Source: Quisquiliibacterium sp. (GTDB lineage: Bacteria > Pseudomonadota > Gammaproteobacteria > Burkholderiales > Burkholderiaceae_E). Taken from it: DNA of 11,086 bases. A program made the position numbers and the translations under genes. Below, one piece after another: positions 1 to 5,681 of the stretch. The stretch is from positions 1 to 11,086 of the forward strand of contig JALRBB010000197.1 of NCBI GenBank assembly GCA_023257915.1, written 5' to 3'. The notes beneath the pieces were generated by a model. It saw nothing but the letters and a program-made list of their open reading frames with translations. It searched no databases and had not been told where the DNA came from. How positions within the stretch are numbered: position 1 is the stretch's first letter; each line of letters begins with the position of its first letter.

Positions 1-119
1 CGAGCACAAGGTAGGTGATCCTGAGCGAATTCGGTGGGGCTGCGCGCGTCCAGGATCAGATCGAATGCGTCCAATCGCTCGATTGCTTGGTCTACCGTCA
101 GAAGTTCTGCGTTTTTCAT
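1..119 (-). CDS. mnmH: tRNA 2-selenouridine synthase, N-terminal fragment (rhodanese domain), partial
   Basis: Reading the minus strand from an ATG at 119, an open frame runs off the window edge after 39 codons. The peptide contains LILDARSPTEFAQDHLPCA, which matches the start of a rhodanese domain (D-x-R-S-P-x-E-F/Y, then D-H-L/I-P-x-A). This combination at the very N terminus, after a short T-V-D-Q-A-I lead-in, is typical of MnmH/SelU (YbbB). In that family the rhodanese domain precedes a P-loop domain and the enzyme replaces the 2-thio group of wobble uridine in Lys, Glu and Gln tRNAs with selenium. The catalytic Cys and the P-loop lie outside the window, so another rhodanese protein is possible. 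There is no clear Shine-Dalgarno sequence before the ATG. The gene is divergent from the DUF1178 gene, with a shared upstream region of about 170 bases. Confidence 0.6.
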   Translation of the reverse strand, partial: MKNAELLTVDQAIERLDAFDLILDARSPTEFAQDHLPCA

Positions 120-289
120 CGCGTTGCGATTTTAGGCTCTAGTTGCGTTCTCGGTGAAATCGACACGCAAGGCAGGCGGCGATTGGGAGACCAAGTACAA
201 TCGCCTTGAGTGACGGCAAGGGCATGCTGCGAGTCGAAATCGTACGCAGCACAGGCTCGCGGTCCAACGGTCAGGAGTCCCGGGTGTCG
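120..289. other. Divergent intergenic region between mnmH and the DUF1178 gene
   Basis: About 170 bases hold the upstream regions of both genes. On the minus strand, TAAAAT (129-134) with TTCACC (153-158) at an 18-base spacing is a weak promoter-like pair whose start site would fall only a few bases before the mnmH ATG. On the plus strand TACAAT (196-201) resembles a -10 but has no matching -35. The DUF1178 frame is open upstream to a TTG at 206, but that extension looks non-conserved. No operator palindrome was seen. Confidence 0.35.
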
Positions 290-736
290 ATGAAGGTCTT
301 CAATCTTCGCTGTGAGCATGAGCACGCGTTCGAGGGGTGGTTTGCGTCTGGCGAGGCCTTCGAGTCGCAGTCGAGCAGCGGCTTGCTTGAGTGTCCGGTC
401 TGCGGTTCCTCCGAGGTCCAGCGAATGCCGAGCGCGCCACGATTGAATCTTGCCGCAACAACTGCGCCAGACAAGAGCACGACACAGACCGCTGACCCAC
501 CGTCTGGCACCGACCTTCAGCAGATGTGGCTGAAGATGGCTCGGTACATCCGCGAAAACACCGAAGACGTTGGGGAGCGCTTTGCCGAGGAGGCTCGCAG
601 GATGCATTACGCGGAGGCGCCGGAGCGTGCCATTCGCGGTGAGACCTCGCGCGAACAGGCCAGGGAACTCGCCGAGGAAGGTATCGAGGTGTTCGCGTTT
701 CCGATGCCCAAGGGGCAGGGCGGCCCGTTGCAGTAG
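290..736 (+). CDS. DUF1178 family protein with a small zinc-ribbon-like N terminus (148 aa)
   Basis: The protein matches the DUF1178 family along its length; the family has no established function. The N terminus MKVFNLRCEHEHAFEGWF is followed by C-P-V-C-G-S, placing Cys8, His12, Cys35 and Cys38 as probable zinc ligands, then M-P-S-A-P-R-L-N at about 46-53. Residues 54-75 look like a low-complexity linker rich in Thr, Ala and Pro. The C-terminal half holds the family block D-V-G-x-R-F-A-E-E-A-R-x-M-H-Y (93-107) and E-E-G-I-E-V near 129-134. The frame is open upstream to 206, but homologs start with M-(K/I)-V-F, so I chose the ATG at 290. An AGGAG at 273-277 lies 12 bases before it. An in-frame GTG at 284, only 6 bases from that AGGAG, would add two residues and cannot be excluded. 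It is probably soluble and cytoplasmic. It converges on the GST gene with a 33-base gap. Confidence 0.88.
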   Translation: MKVFNLRCEHEHAFEGWFASGEAFESQSSSGLLECPVCGSSEVQRMPSAPRLNLAATTAPDKSTTQTADPPSGTDLQQMWLKMARYIRENTEDVGERFAEEARRMHYAEAPERAIRGETSREQARELAEEGIEVFAFPMPKGQGGPLQ

Positions 737-769
737 AGCTGCGTCGGGTCTGGCGCGAATGCTCAAGGG

Positions 770-1465
770 TCAGCGCTTTTCGTACTGCTTGCTTCCGAAC
801 AGGATTTCGCGAGCCTTGCGGTCGTAGCCTGGTTTGCGCAGGTCGGCGAGAATCTTCACGCCTCGCTGCACTGCGGGTCGGGCACTGACCGAGTCGAACC
901 ATCGGGCGACATTCGGAAATTCCGCAAAATCGACACCATGGTTCGCGTGCACGCGGGCCCATGGAAAGATTGCGATGTCCGCGATCGTGTACTGTCGGCC
1001 GGCAACGTAGGCACCGGTTCTGGCTAGTTGTCCATCCAGGACGCCGTACAGGCGCCGTGCCTCGTTGGTGTAACGCTCGATCGCATAGTCGATCTTGGTG
1101 TCGGCATAGATCCGAAAGTGATGCGCCTGGCCAAGCATCGGACCGAAACCACCCATCTGCCACATCAGCCACTGCAATACCTGATACTTGCCCCGATCCG
1201 AACGCGGCATGAAACGCCCGGTCTTGGCTGCCAGATACACCAGGATCGCGCCAGACTCAAACAATGCGATCGGTTTGCCGTCCGGACCATCGGTGTCGAC
1301 GATGGCCGGCATCTTGTTGTTCGGGCTGATTGCGAGAAAGTCGGGGTCGAATTGCGCTCCGGCGCCGATGTCGATCGGATGAACCGCATACGACAAGCGG
1401 CACTCCTCGAGCATGATGTGGATCTTGTGGCCATTGGGTGTGGCCCAGGAATACAGATCGATCAT
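770..1465 (-). CDS. yfcG: Nu-class glutathione S-transferase / disulfide-bond oxidoreductase, YfcG-like (231 aa)
   Basis: The thioredoxin-fold N domain begins MIDLYSWATPNGHKIHIMLE. Thr9 and Asn11 sit where YfcG binds the glutathione thiol. K-M-P-A-I-V-D (51-57) supplies the cis-Pro loop and E-S (70-71) the gamma-glutamyl contact. The helical C domain carries the Nu-class signature W-Q-M-G-G-F-G-P-M-L-G-Q-x-H-H-F (102-117), then Y-A-I-E-R-Y (127-132) and T-I-A-D-I-A (160-165). E. coli YfcG (215 aa) is a glutathione-dependent disulfide reductase with little classical transferase activity; by similarity this protein should act on thiol or peroxide stress in the cytoplasm. The frame extends to 1540, but the ATG at 1465 has a GGAGG at 1471-1475 five bases upstream and matches family N termini. 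It is the last gene of the minus-strand lipid cluster, 98 bases after the acyl-CoA dehydrogenase, with a strong inverted repeat between them, so it may be transcribed separately. Confidence 0.9.
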   Translation of the reverse strand: MIDLYSWATPNGHKIHIMLEECRLSYAVHPIDIGAGAQFDPDFLAISPNNKMPAIVDTDGPDGKPIALFESGAILVYLAAKTGRFMPRSDRGKYQVLQWLMWQMGGFGPMLGQAHHFRIYADTKIDYAIERYTNEARRLYGVLDGQLARTGAYVAGRQYTIADIAIFPWARVHANHGVDFAEFPNVARWFDSVSARPAVQRGVKILADLRKPGYDRKAREILFGSKQYEKR

Positions 1466-1505
1466 TGCGACCTCCGGATCGGACGGCTGAAGCGACTGAT
1501 GCAAC

Positions 1506-1538
1506 GACAACGGCCCGCAGCGGTAGCGGGCCGTTGTC
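1506..1538 (-). terminator. Perfect 13-bp inverted repeat, candidate terminator after the acyl-CoA dehydrogenase
   Basis: The arms GACAACGGCCCGC (1506-1518) and GCGGGCCGTTGTC (1526-1538) pair perfectly around a 7-base loop (1519-1525). The hairpin begins 26 bases after the stop codon of the minus-strand acyl-CoA dehydrogenase and ends 40 bases before the GST start. There is no real T-run on the distal side in the minus direction (it reads GTTGCATC), so efficiency as a Rho-independent terminator is uncertain. It could instead stabilise the 3' end of the upstream mRNA. Confidence 0.5.
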
Positions 1539-1563
1539 ATTGGCAGATTTGCCTCGAAACGCC

Positions 1564-2832
1564 TCAGGCGCCTCGGGTGATCGGCATTTCAACCTTCTCG
1601 GCAGCGCCAGGCAGCGAACTATGCTTGGCCAGTTCGAGCTTGGCAATCGCGCTGCGATGCACTTCGTCCGGACCATCAGCCAGGCGCAGCGTACGCTGGT
1701 GTGCATACATGCTGGCGAGCGGGAAGTCACCGGAGACCCCACCCGCACCGTGTGCCTGGATTGCCCAGTCGACGATCTGGCAAGCCATGATCGGACCGAC
1801 CACCTTGATCATCGCGATCTCGGCCTTGGCCACCTTGTTGCCGACGGTGTCCATCATGTAAGCGGCCCTGAGGGTGAGCAGGCGAGCCTGATCGATCATG
1901 CAACGGGCGTCAGCGATTCGCTCATGCCACACCGACTGTTCGGAGATGCGCTTGCCGAATGCGACACGCGACGACAGTCGACGGCACATGTACTCGAGCG
2001 CCCGCTCGGCCACGCCAATCGTGCGCATGCAGTGATGGATCCGGCCCGGTCCGAGTCGACCTTGAGCGATCTCGAAGCCACGGCCCTCGCCGAGTAGAAT
2101 GTTGCTGACGGGAACGCGAACATCCTTGTAGACGACTTCGCAGTGACCATGCGGAGCATCGTCGTAGCCGAACACCGAAAGTGGGCGCAGGATGGTGATT
2201 CCCGGGGTGTCCGCCGGAACGACGACCATCGACTGCTGGGAGTGGCGTGGGGCATCCGGATTGGTCTTGCCCATGAAGATGAAGACCTTGCAGCGCGGAT
2301 CGCCAGCCCCCGAGGACCACCATTTGCGACCATTGATCACATAGTGATCACCATCGCGCACGATGCTCGACTGAATATTTGTTGCGTCCGACGAGGCGAC
2401 GTCCGGCTCCGTCATCGCAAAGCAGGAGCGGATCTCGCCGCGCAGCAGCGGATCGAGCCACTGGCGCTTGATTTCCTCGGATGCATAACGCTCGAGGGTT
2501 TCCATGTTGCCGGTATCAGGGGCGGCACAGTTGAATACCTCAGGGGCGAAATGGACACGGCCCATGATTTCGCAAAGCGGTGCGTATTCGAGATTGGACA
2601 ATCCCTCGGGAACCCGCTCAGAGAACGGCAGGAATAGGTTCCACAGCCCAGCCTTTTGCGCCTTGGGCTTCAGTTCCTCGACAACCTTGGTCGGGATCCA
2701 GGCGTTACCATTGCGGCGGTTCTCTTCGATCTCCGCATGAAACCGTTCTTCGTTCGGATAAATGTGCTCATCCATGAACGCGAGCAGTCTGGCGCGCATC
2801 TCTTGCACGCGGGGTGAATATTCGAAGTCCAT
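1564..2832 (-). CDS. Acyl-CoA dehydrogenase, ACAD10/11 (LvaC-like) type (422 aa)
   Basis: This FAD-dependent acyl-CoA dehydrogenase is full length for the family. It has an N-terminal helical domain (about 1-135), the flavin-contact motif [15 protein letters not shown] (138-152), G-R-K-W-W-S-S-G (168-175), and a C-terminal helical domain with the [12 protein letters not shown] block (359-370). The C-terminal [12 protein letters not shown] (382-393) is typical of the ACAD10/ACAD11 branch. Asp386 falls where medium-chain acyl-CoA dehydrogenase has its catalytic Glu. The 86 bases upstream separate it from a kinase gene of the kind fused to this domain in animal ACAD10/11, and paired as LvaA/LvaC in Pseudomonas levulinate catabolism. 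By analogy it would turn a 4-phosphoacyl-CoA into an enoyl- or 3-hydroxyacyl-CoA. The exact substrate is not visible from sequence. The start ATG has a perfect AGGAGGT five bases upstream. Confidence 0.92.
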   Translation of the reverse strand: MDFEYSPRVQEMRARLLAFMDEHIYPNEERFHAEIEENRRNGNAWIPTKVVEELKPKAQKAGLWNLFLPFSERVPEGLSNLEYAPLCEIMGRVHFAPEVFNCAAPDTGNMETLERYASEEIKRQWLDPLLRGEIRSCFAMTEPDVASSDATNIQSSIVRDGDHYVINGRKWWSSGAGDPRCKVFIFMGKTNPDAPRHSQQSMVVVPADTPGITILRPLSVFGYDDAPHGHCEVVYKDVRVPVSNILLGEGRGFEIAQGRLGPGRIHHCMRTIGVAERALEYMCRRLSSRVAFGKRISEQSVWHERIADARCMIDQARLLTLRAAYMMDTVGNKVAKAEIAMIKVVGPIMACQIVDWAIQAHGAGGVSGDFPLASMYAHQRTLRLADGPDEVHRSAIAKLELAKHSSLPGAAEKVEMPITRGA

Positions 2833-2837
2833 CTATT

Positions 2838-2844
2838 ACCTCCT
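2838..2844 (-). promoter_or_regulatory. Full-consensus ribosome binding site of the acyl-CoA dehydrogenase
   Basis: The minus strand reads AGGAGGT with five bases (AATAG) before the ATG at 2832. This is the strongest Shine-Dalgarno match I saw in the window. It fixes the start and suggests high translation relative to the neighbouring kinase, which has a TTG start. Confidence 0.6.
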
Positions 2845-2918
2845 CGGTTGAATTTCAATGATGCAGTCGCCGGTCGGCTCATGCGCCGACGCGGAAAGTT
2901 CCTGATGAGCGCAATCGG

Positions 2919-3995
2919 TCAGCCTGCCCGCTGCGCAAATCCCCAGCCTTGTTGGGCCAGTGGCCTGACGCGGTCGGCCGATTCGGGCGCCGTCGAGTTC
3001 GATGCGGTGCCGTCGACCACCCGTTTCACGATACCTTGCAGAATCGCTGCCAGTCTGAACATGTTGTACGCAAGGTAGAAGTCCCAATGTTTCATCAGTT
3101 GGGCGGGATCGCGGCCAGTGCGCTCACAGTAGCGTGCGATGTACGTTTTCTCGTCGGGAATGCCCAATTCGGTGAGATTCAGCCCGCCGATGCCACGGAA
3201 TTTTCCGGGTGGGATGTGCCAGCTCATGCAATGGTAAGAAAAATCTGCCAGCGGATGGCCGAGGGTGGAAAGTTCCCAGTCGAGAATCGCCAATACGCGT
3301 GGTTCGTCACGGGCGAAGATCAGGTTGTCCATCCGAAAGTCACCATGCACAATCGAAGTTTCATCGTCAGCAGGGATGTTCTGCGGCAGCCACTCGATCA
3401 GGCGGTCCATCTCCTCGATGACCTGTGTTTCCGATGCCTTGTATTGCTTGCTCCAGCGTCCGATCTGGCGTGCGAAATAGTTGCCGGGCTTGCCGTAGGC
3501 GCCCAGTCCGATCGCATTCGGATCGACATTGTGCAGGCTCGCGATCACCCGGTTCATCTCTTCGTAGATCGCCACGCGCTCGGATTGCGTCATTCCGGGC
3601 AGGCTCTGATCCCACAGCACACGTCCTTCGACGAATTGCATCACGTAAAAAGCGCGACCAATGACCGATTCATCCTCGCAAAGGCAATGCACCTGAGGCA
3701 CCGGAACATCGGTGTTGGCGAGCGCGCTCAGCACGCGAAATTCGCGCTCGATCGCGTGTGCCGACGGTAGCAGCTTGGCCACCGGTCCAGGTTTTGCGCG
3801 CATCGCGTAAGTGCGATTGGCGGTGAACAGCTTGTAGGTGGGATTGGATTGCCCACCCTTGAACAGTTCGACCCGAAGCGGGCCGGCAAAATCCTCGAGC
3901 CGAGGCTTGAGATACGCCTCGAGTGCAGCGACTTCGAAGCGATGCCGCTCAGGGACATCCATCGTGCCCGAAAATAGGTTGGTCATTTCCGACAA
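2919..3995 (-). CDS. APH-fold phosphotransferase (ACAD10/11 kinase-domain / LvaA-like), TTG start (358 aa)
   Basis: This aminoglycoside-phosphotransferase-fold kinase belongs to the subfamily that pairs with acyl-CoA dehydrogenases. F-K-G-G-Q-S-N-P-T-Y (45-54) forms the nucleotide loop. M-R-A-K-P (65-69) and K-L-L-P-S-A-H-A-I-E-R-E (74-85) cover the lysine and helix C region. The catalytic loop H-G-D-F-R-M-D-N (217-224) has Asp219 and Asn224, and I-L-D-W-E (237-241) carries the metal-binding Asp239. H-P-L-A-D-F-S-Y (247-254) is family specific. Known relatives phosphorylate the 4-hydroxyl of a 4-hydroxyacyl-CoA; antibiotic resistance is not implied. Start choice: a TTG at 3995 lies eight bases after AGGAG (4004-4008), while the ATG at 3986 is 17 bases away, so TTG is favoured. 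The ATG would remove three residues outside the conserved fold. It lies 77 bases downstream of the 3-hydroxyacyl-CoA dehydrogenase gene. Confidence 0.88.
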   Translation of the reverse strand: MSEMTNLFSGTMDVPERHRFEVAALEAYLKPRLEDFAGPLRVELFKGGQSNPTYKLFTANRTYAMRAKPGPVAKLLPSAHAIEREFRVLSALANTDVPVPQVHCLCEDESVIGRAFYVMQFVEGRVLWDQSLPGMTQSERVAIYEEMNRVIASLHNVDPNAIGLGAYGKPGNYFARQIGRWSKQYKASETQVIEEMDRLIEWLPQNIPADDETSIVHGDFRMDNLIFARDEPRVLAILDWELSTLGHPLADFSYHCMSWHIPPGKFRGIGGLNLTELGIPDEKTYIARYCERTGRDPAQLMKHWDFYLAYNMFRLAAILQGIVKRVVDGTASNSTAPESADRVRPLAQQGWGFAQRAG

Positions 3996-4003
3996 AGCGT
4001 TAT

Positions 4004-4008
4004 CTCCT
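4004..4008 (-). promoter_or_regulatory. Ribosome binding site that selects the TTG start of the kinase
   Basis: AGGAG on the minus strand is followed by eight bases (ATAACGCT) and then TTG at 3995. The first in-frame ATG (3986) is 17 bases from the AGGAG, too far for normal initiation. The spacing therefore supports the TTG start. Confidence 0.45.
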
Positions 4009-4072
4009 GCGAAAACAAGTGACTGCCTCGAATCCTTGCGTCATCACGGCGACCGGGTTTGGCATCGCCGAT

Positions 4073-5596
4073 TCAATCGGCAACGAGCAGCGATAGTCCA
4101 AGCTTGGCACGACGGCGCAGCCATGGCCCGGCGCGATAGCGCGGATCATCGCTGCTCCGATACATGCCTTCGAGAACCTCGAGCACACGTGCCGGCCCAA
4201 GCAGATCCCCCATCGTCAGCGGGCCCACCGGATATCCAAGGCCGATGCGCACCGCCGAGTCGATGTCCTGGGGCGAGGCAATGCGTTGTTGCGCGATCTC
4301 GGTGGCGACCGACACGATCATTGCGACAACGCGCTGGGCGATGAAGCCACTGCTGTCGCGCAGCAAACTGACCTTTGCGCCGTCGCCCGCGAAGAGACCA
4401 TGCGCGAGCTTGCAGATGTCGGCGCTTGTGGCCGGCGTGCGCATCAGGCTGCGGCGCTTGCAGGCGCGCAGCCCGAATGGAAACAAGGTGTCCAGTGCGA
4501 TGACCCTGGTGGCGTCCAGTCCGTCTGCTGCACTGGTCGCGTCAGTCCCGAACGGGGTCACGACAATGAGCGAATCGGCTGACGGCACCGATGCGAGGTC
4601 CAGTGTCGCTCCCAGCCCTTCAACCAACTCACGAACGGCCAATTGCTGCGGGCCTGGCGCAACCCATACCCGCAGCCCAACGGGGGCGGGCGGTGCGGGC
4701 GCCTCGACTGGCGGCGGCGATCCGTCATAGCGATAAAACCCCTCCCGGGTCTTGCGGCCGAAAAGGCCCGCGCTGACTCGCTGAGCACCGATCACGGAGG
4801 GCCTGAAGCGGGGTTCCTCGTAGTACTGGTGGTAGATCGATTCCATGACCGGATGCGAGACATCGAGCCCGGTCAGATCCATCAGTTCAAATGGGCCAAG
4901 CTTGAAGCCCATGCCGTTGAAGTCGACTTGTTCCCGCAAAATCCGGTCGATCGTGGCAATTTCTGCGACACCTTCTCCGAGCGCCTTCAAGGATTCGGTG
5001 CCAAACCCGCGGCCGGCATGATTGACGATGAAGCCTGGCGTGTCCTGACAGACCACTGGCATGTGGCCCGACAGGCGAGTCAGCTCGACGAGCCTGTCCA
5101 CGACCGATTCATCGGTGCGGGCCGCTCGCACGATCTCGACGACCTTCATGAGCGGAACCGGATTGAAAAAATGGTACCCGGCGACGCGCGACGGATGCTC
5201 GCAGGCCGCTGCGATTGCGGTGATCGACAGCGATGAGGTATTGCTGGCCAGCACTGTGTCGGCGGAAACCACCGTCTCGAGCGCCTTGAACACCTCGCGC
5301 TTGATGTCAAGGCGTTCGACGATCGCCTCGATGATCAGGTCGCAGCCTGCAAAGCCTTGCAGGTGATCGGCACGCTCGATTCTTGCCAGGATCTGCTGCT
5401 TGCTTGCGGCCTCGATCCGGCCCTTTTCAACGAGACGCTCGAAGGTTTCATTCAGGTGTTTAAGCGCTGCATCGATTGCGCTTGACTGGGCATCGTGCAA
5501 GACGACCGAAAACCCGGCCTGCGCGAACAATTGGACGATGCCGCGGCCCATGGCACCTGCACCGAGCACGCCGATTCGTTGAAAGGGAAGGGACAT
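4073..5596 (-). CDS. 3-hydroxyacyl-CoA dehydrogenase, PaaH/PaaC-like two-domain type (507 aa)
   Basis: The NAD-dependent oxidation of 3-hydroxyacyl-CoA to 3-ketoacyl-CoA is indicated by the Rossmann motif G-A-G-A-M-G (12-17) and the catalytic set at family spacing: Ser121 in N-T-S-S, His142 in H-F-F-N-P-V-P, Glu154 in V-V-E-I-V and Asn192 in V-N-H. These intervals equal those of human HAD (S137, H158, E170, N208). Two C-terminal HAD domains follow, near 185-305 (G-F-K-L-G-P-F-E-L-M-D, then G-R-K-T-R-E-G-F-Y-R-Y) and 420-507 (D-S-S-G-F-I-A-Q-R, then G-P-L-T-M-G-D-L-L-G). A Pro/Ala-rich stretch (about 309-322) leads to a less conserved middle segment. The roughly 500-aa length fits the PaaH/PaaC family, but there is no phenylacetate gene nearby, so I give no symbol. 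The frame continues to 5668, but the ATG at 5596 has GGAGT nine bases upstream (5606-5610) and matches family N termini. Confidence 0.92.
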   Translation of the reverse strand: MSLPFQRIGVLGAGAMGRGIVQLFAQAGFSVVLHDAQSSAIDAALKHLNETFERLVEKGRIEAASKQQILARIERADHLQGFAGCDLIIEAIVERLDIKREVFKALETVVSADTVLASNTSSLSITAIAAACEHPSRVAGYHFFNPVPLMKVVEIVRAARTDESVVDRLVELTRLSGHMPVVCQDTPGFIVNHAGRGFGTESLKALGEGVAEIATIDRILREQVDFNGMGFKLGPFELMDLTGLDVSHPVMESIYHQYYEEPRFRPSVIGAQRVSAGLFGRKTREGFYRYDGSPPPVEAPAPPAPVGLRVWVAPGPQQLAVRELVEGLGATLDLASVPSADSLIVVTPFGTDATSAADGLDATRVIALDTLFPFGLRACKRRSLMRTPATSADICKLAHGLFAGDGAKVSLLRDSSGFIAQRVVAMIVSVATEIAQQRIASPQDIDSAVRIGLGYPVGPLTMGDLLGPARVLEVLEGMYRSSDDPRYRAGPWLRRRAKLGLSLLVAD

Positions 5597-5636
5597 AGAC
5601 TGCGGACTCCGAAACTCTCGTTGGCGGAAACACCCG

Positions 5637-5642
5637 ATTGTA
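5637..5642 (-). promoter_or_regulatory. Possible -10 element upstream of the 3-hydroxyacyl-CoA dehydrogenase
   Basis: The minus strand has TACAAT (one mismatch to TATAAT) 40 bases before the ATG at 5596, in the 85-base gap after the ABC-F gene. A TTGAAT lies upstream but with a 20-base spacer, which is too long, so the -35 is unconvincing. The position suits a promoter for the four-gene lipid cluster. The call is weak. Confidence 0.22.
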
Positions 5643-5681
5643 ATGTGCGTGCCTAACAGCTCATTCAAGCCAGGCAGGTGA

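Noticed and set aside
300..1172. 290-codon open frame on the minus strand opposite the DUF1178 gene and across the end of the GST gene
   Set aside because: It is rich in Arg, Ser and Pro with no recognisable motif, and lies over two well-supported genes. It looks like a shadow frame of GC-rich DNA.
1028..1861. 277-codon plus-strand open frame opposite the GST and acyl-CoA dehydrogenase genes
   Set aside because: No conserved motif, and it runs across the intergenic hairpin and two genes with clear family matches on the other strand.
2873..2890. Inverted repeat GTCGGC/GCCGAC with a 6-base loop between the kinase and acyl-CoA dehydrogenase genes
   Set aside because: Only a 6-bp stem and no T-run. 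In GC-rich DNA this is common by chance, and a terminator here would split a likely transcript.
2949..3770. 273-codon plus-strand open frame opposite the kinase gene
   Set aside because: The antisense of a well-conserved kinase frame; its composition is that of a shadow frame and no domain was recognised.
2919..3995. Annotation of the APH-fold kinase as an aminoglycoside resistance gene
   Set aside because: The sequence belongs to the acyl-CoA dehydrogenase-associated subfamily and sits beside its partner, so drug modification is not supported.
5652..5676. Imperfect stem GCCTGGC/GTTAGGC after the ABC-F stop codon, considered as a terminator
   Set aside because: It needs two G-U pairs, has an 11-base loop and no T-run, so it is too weak to annotate.
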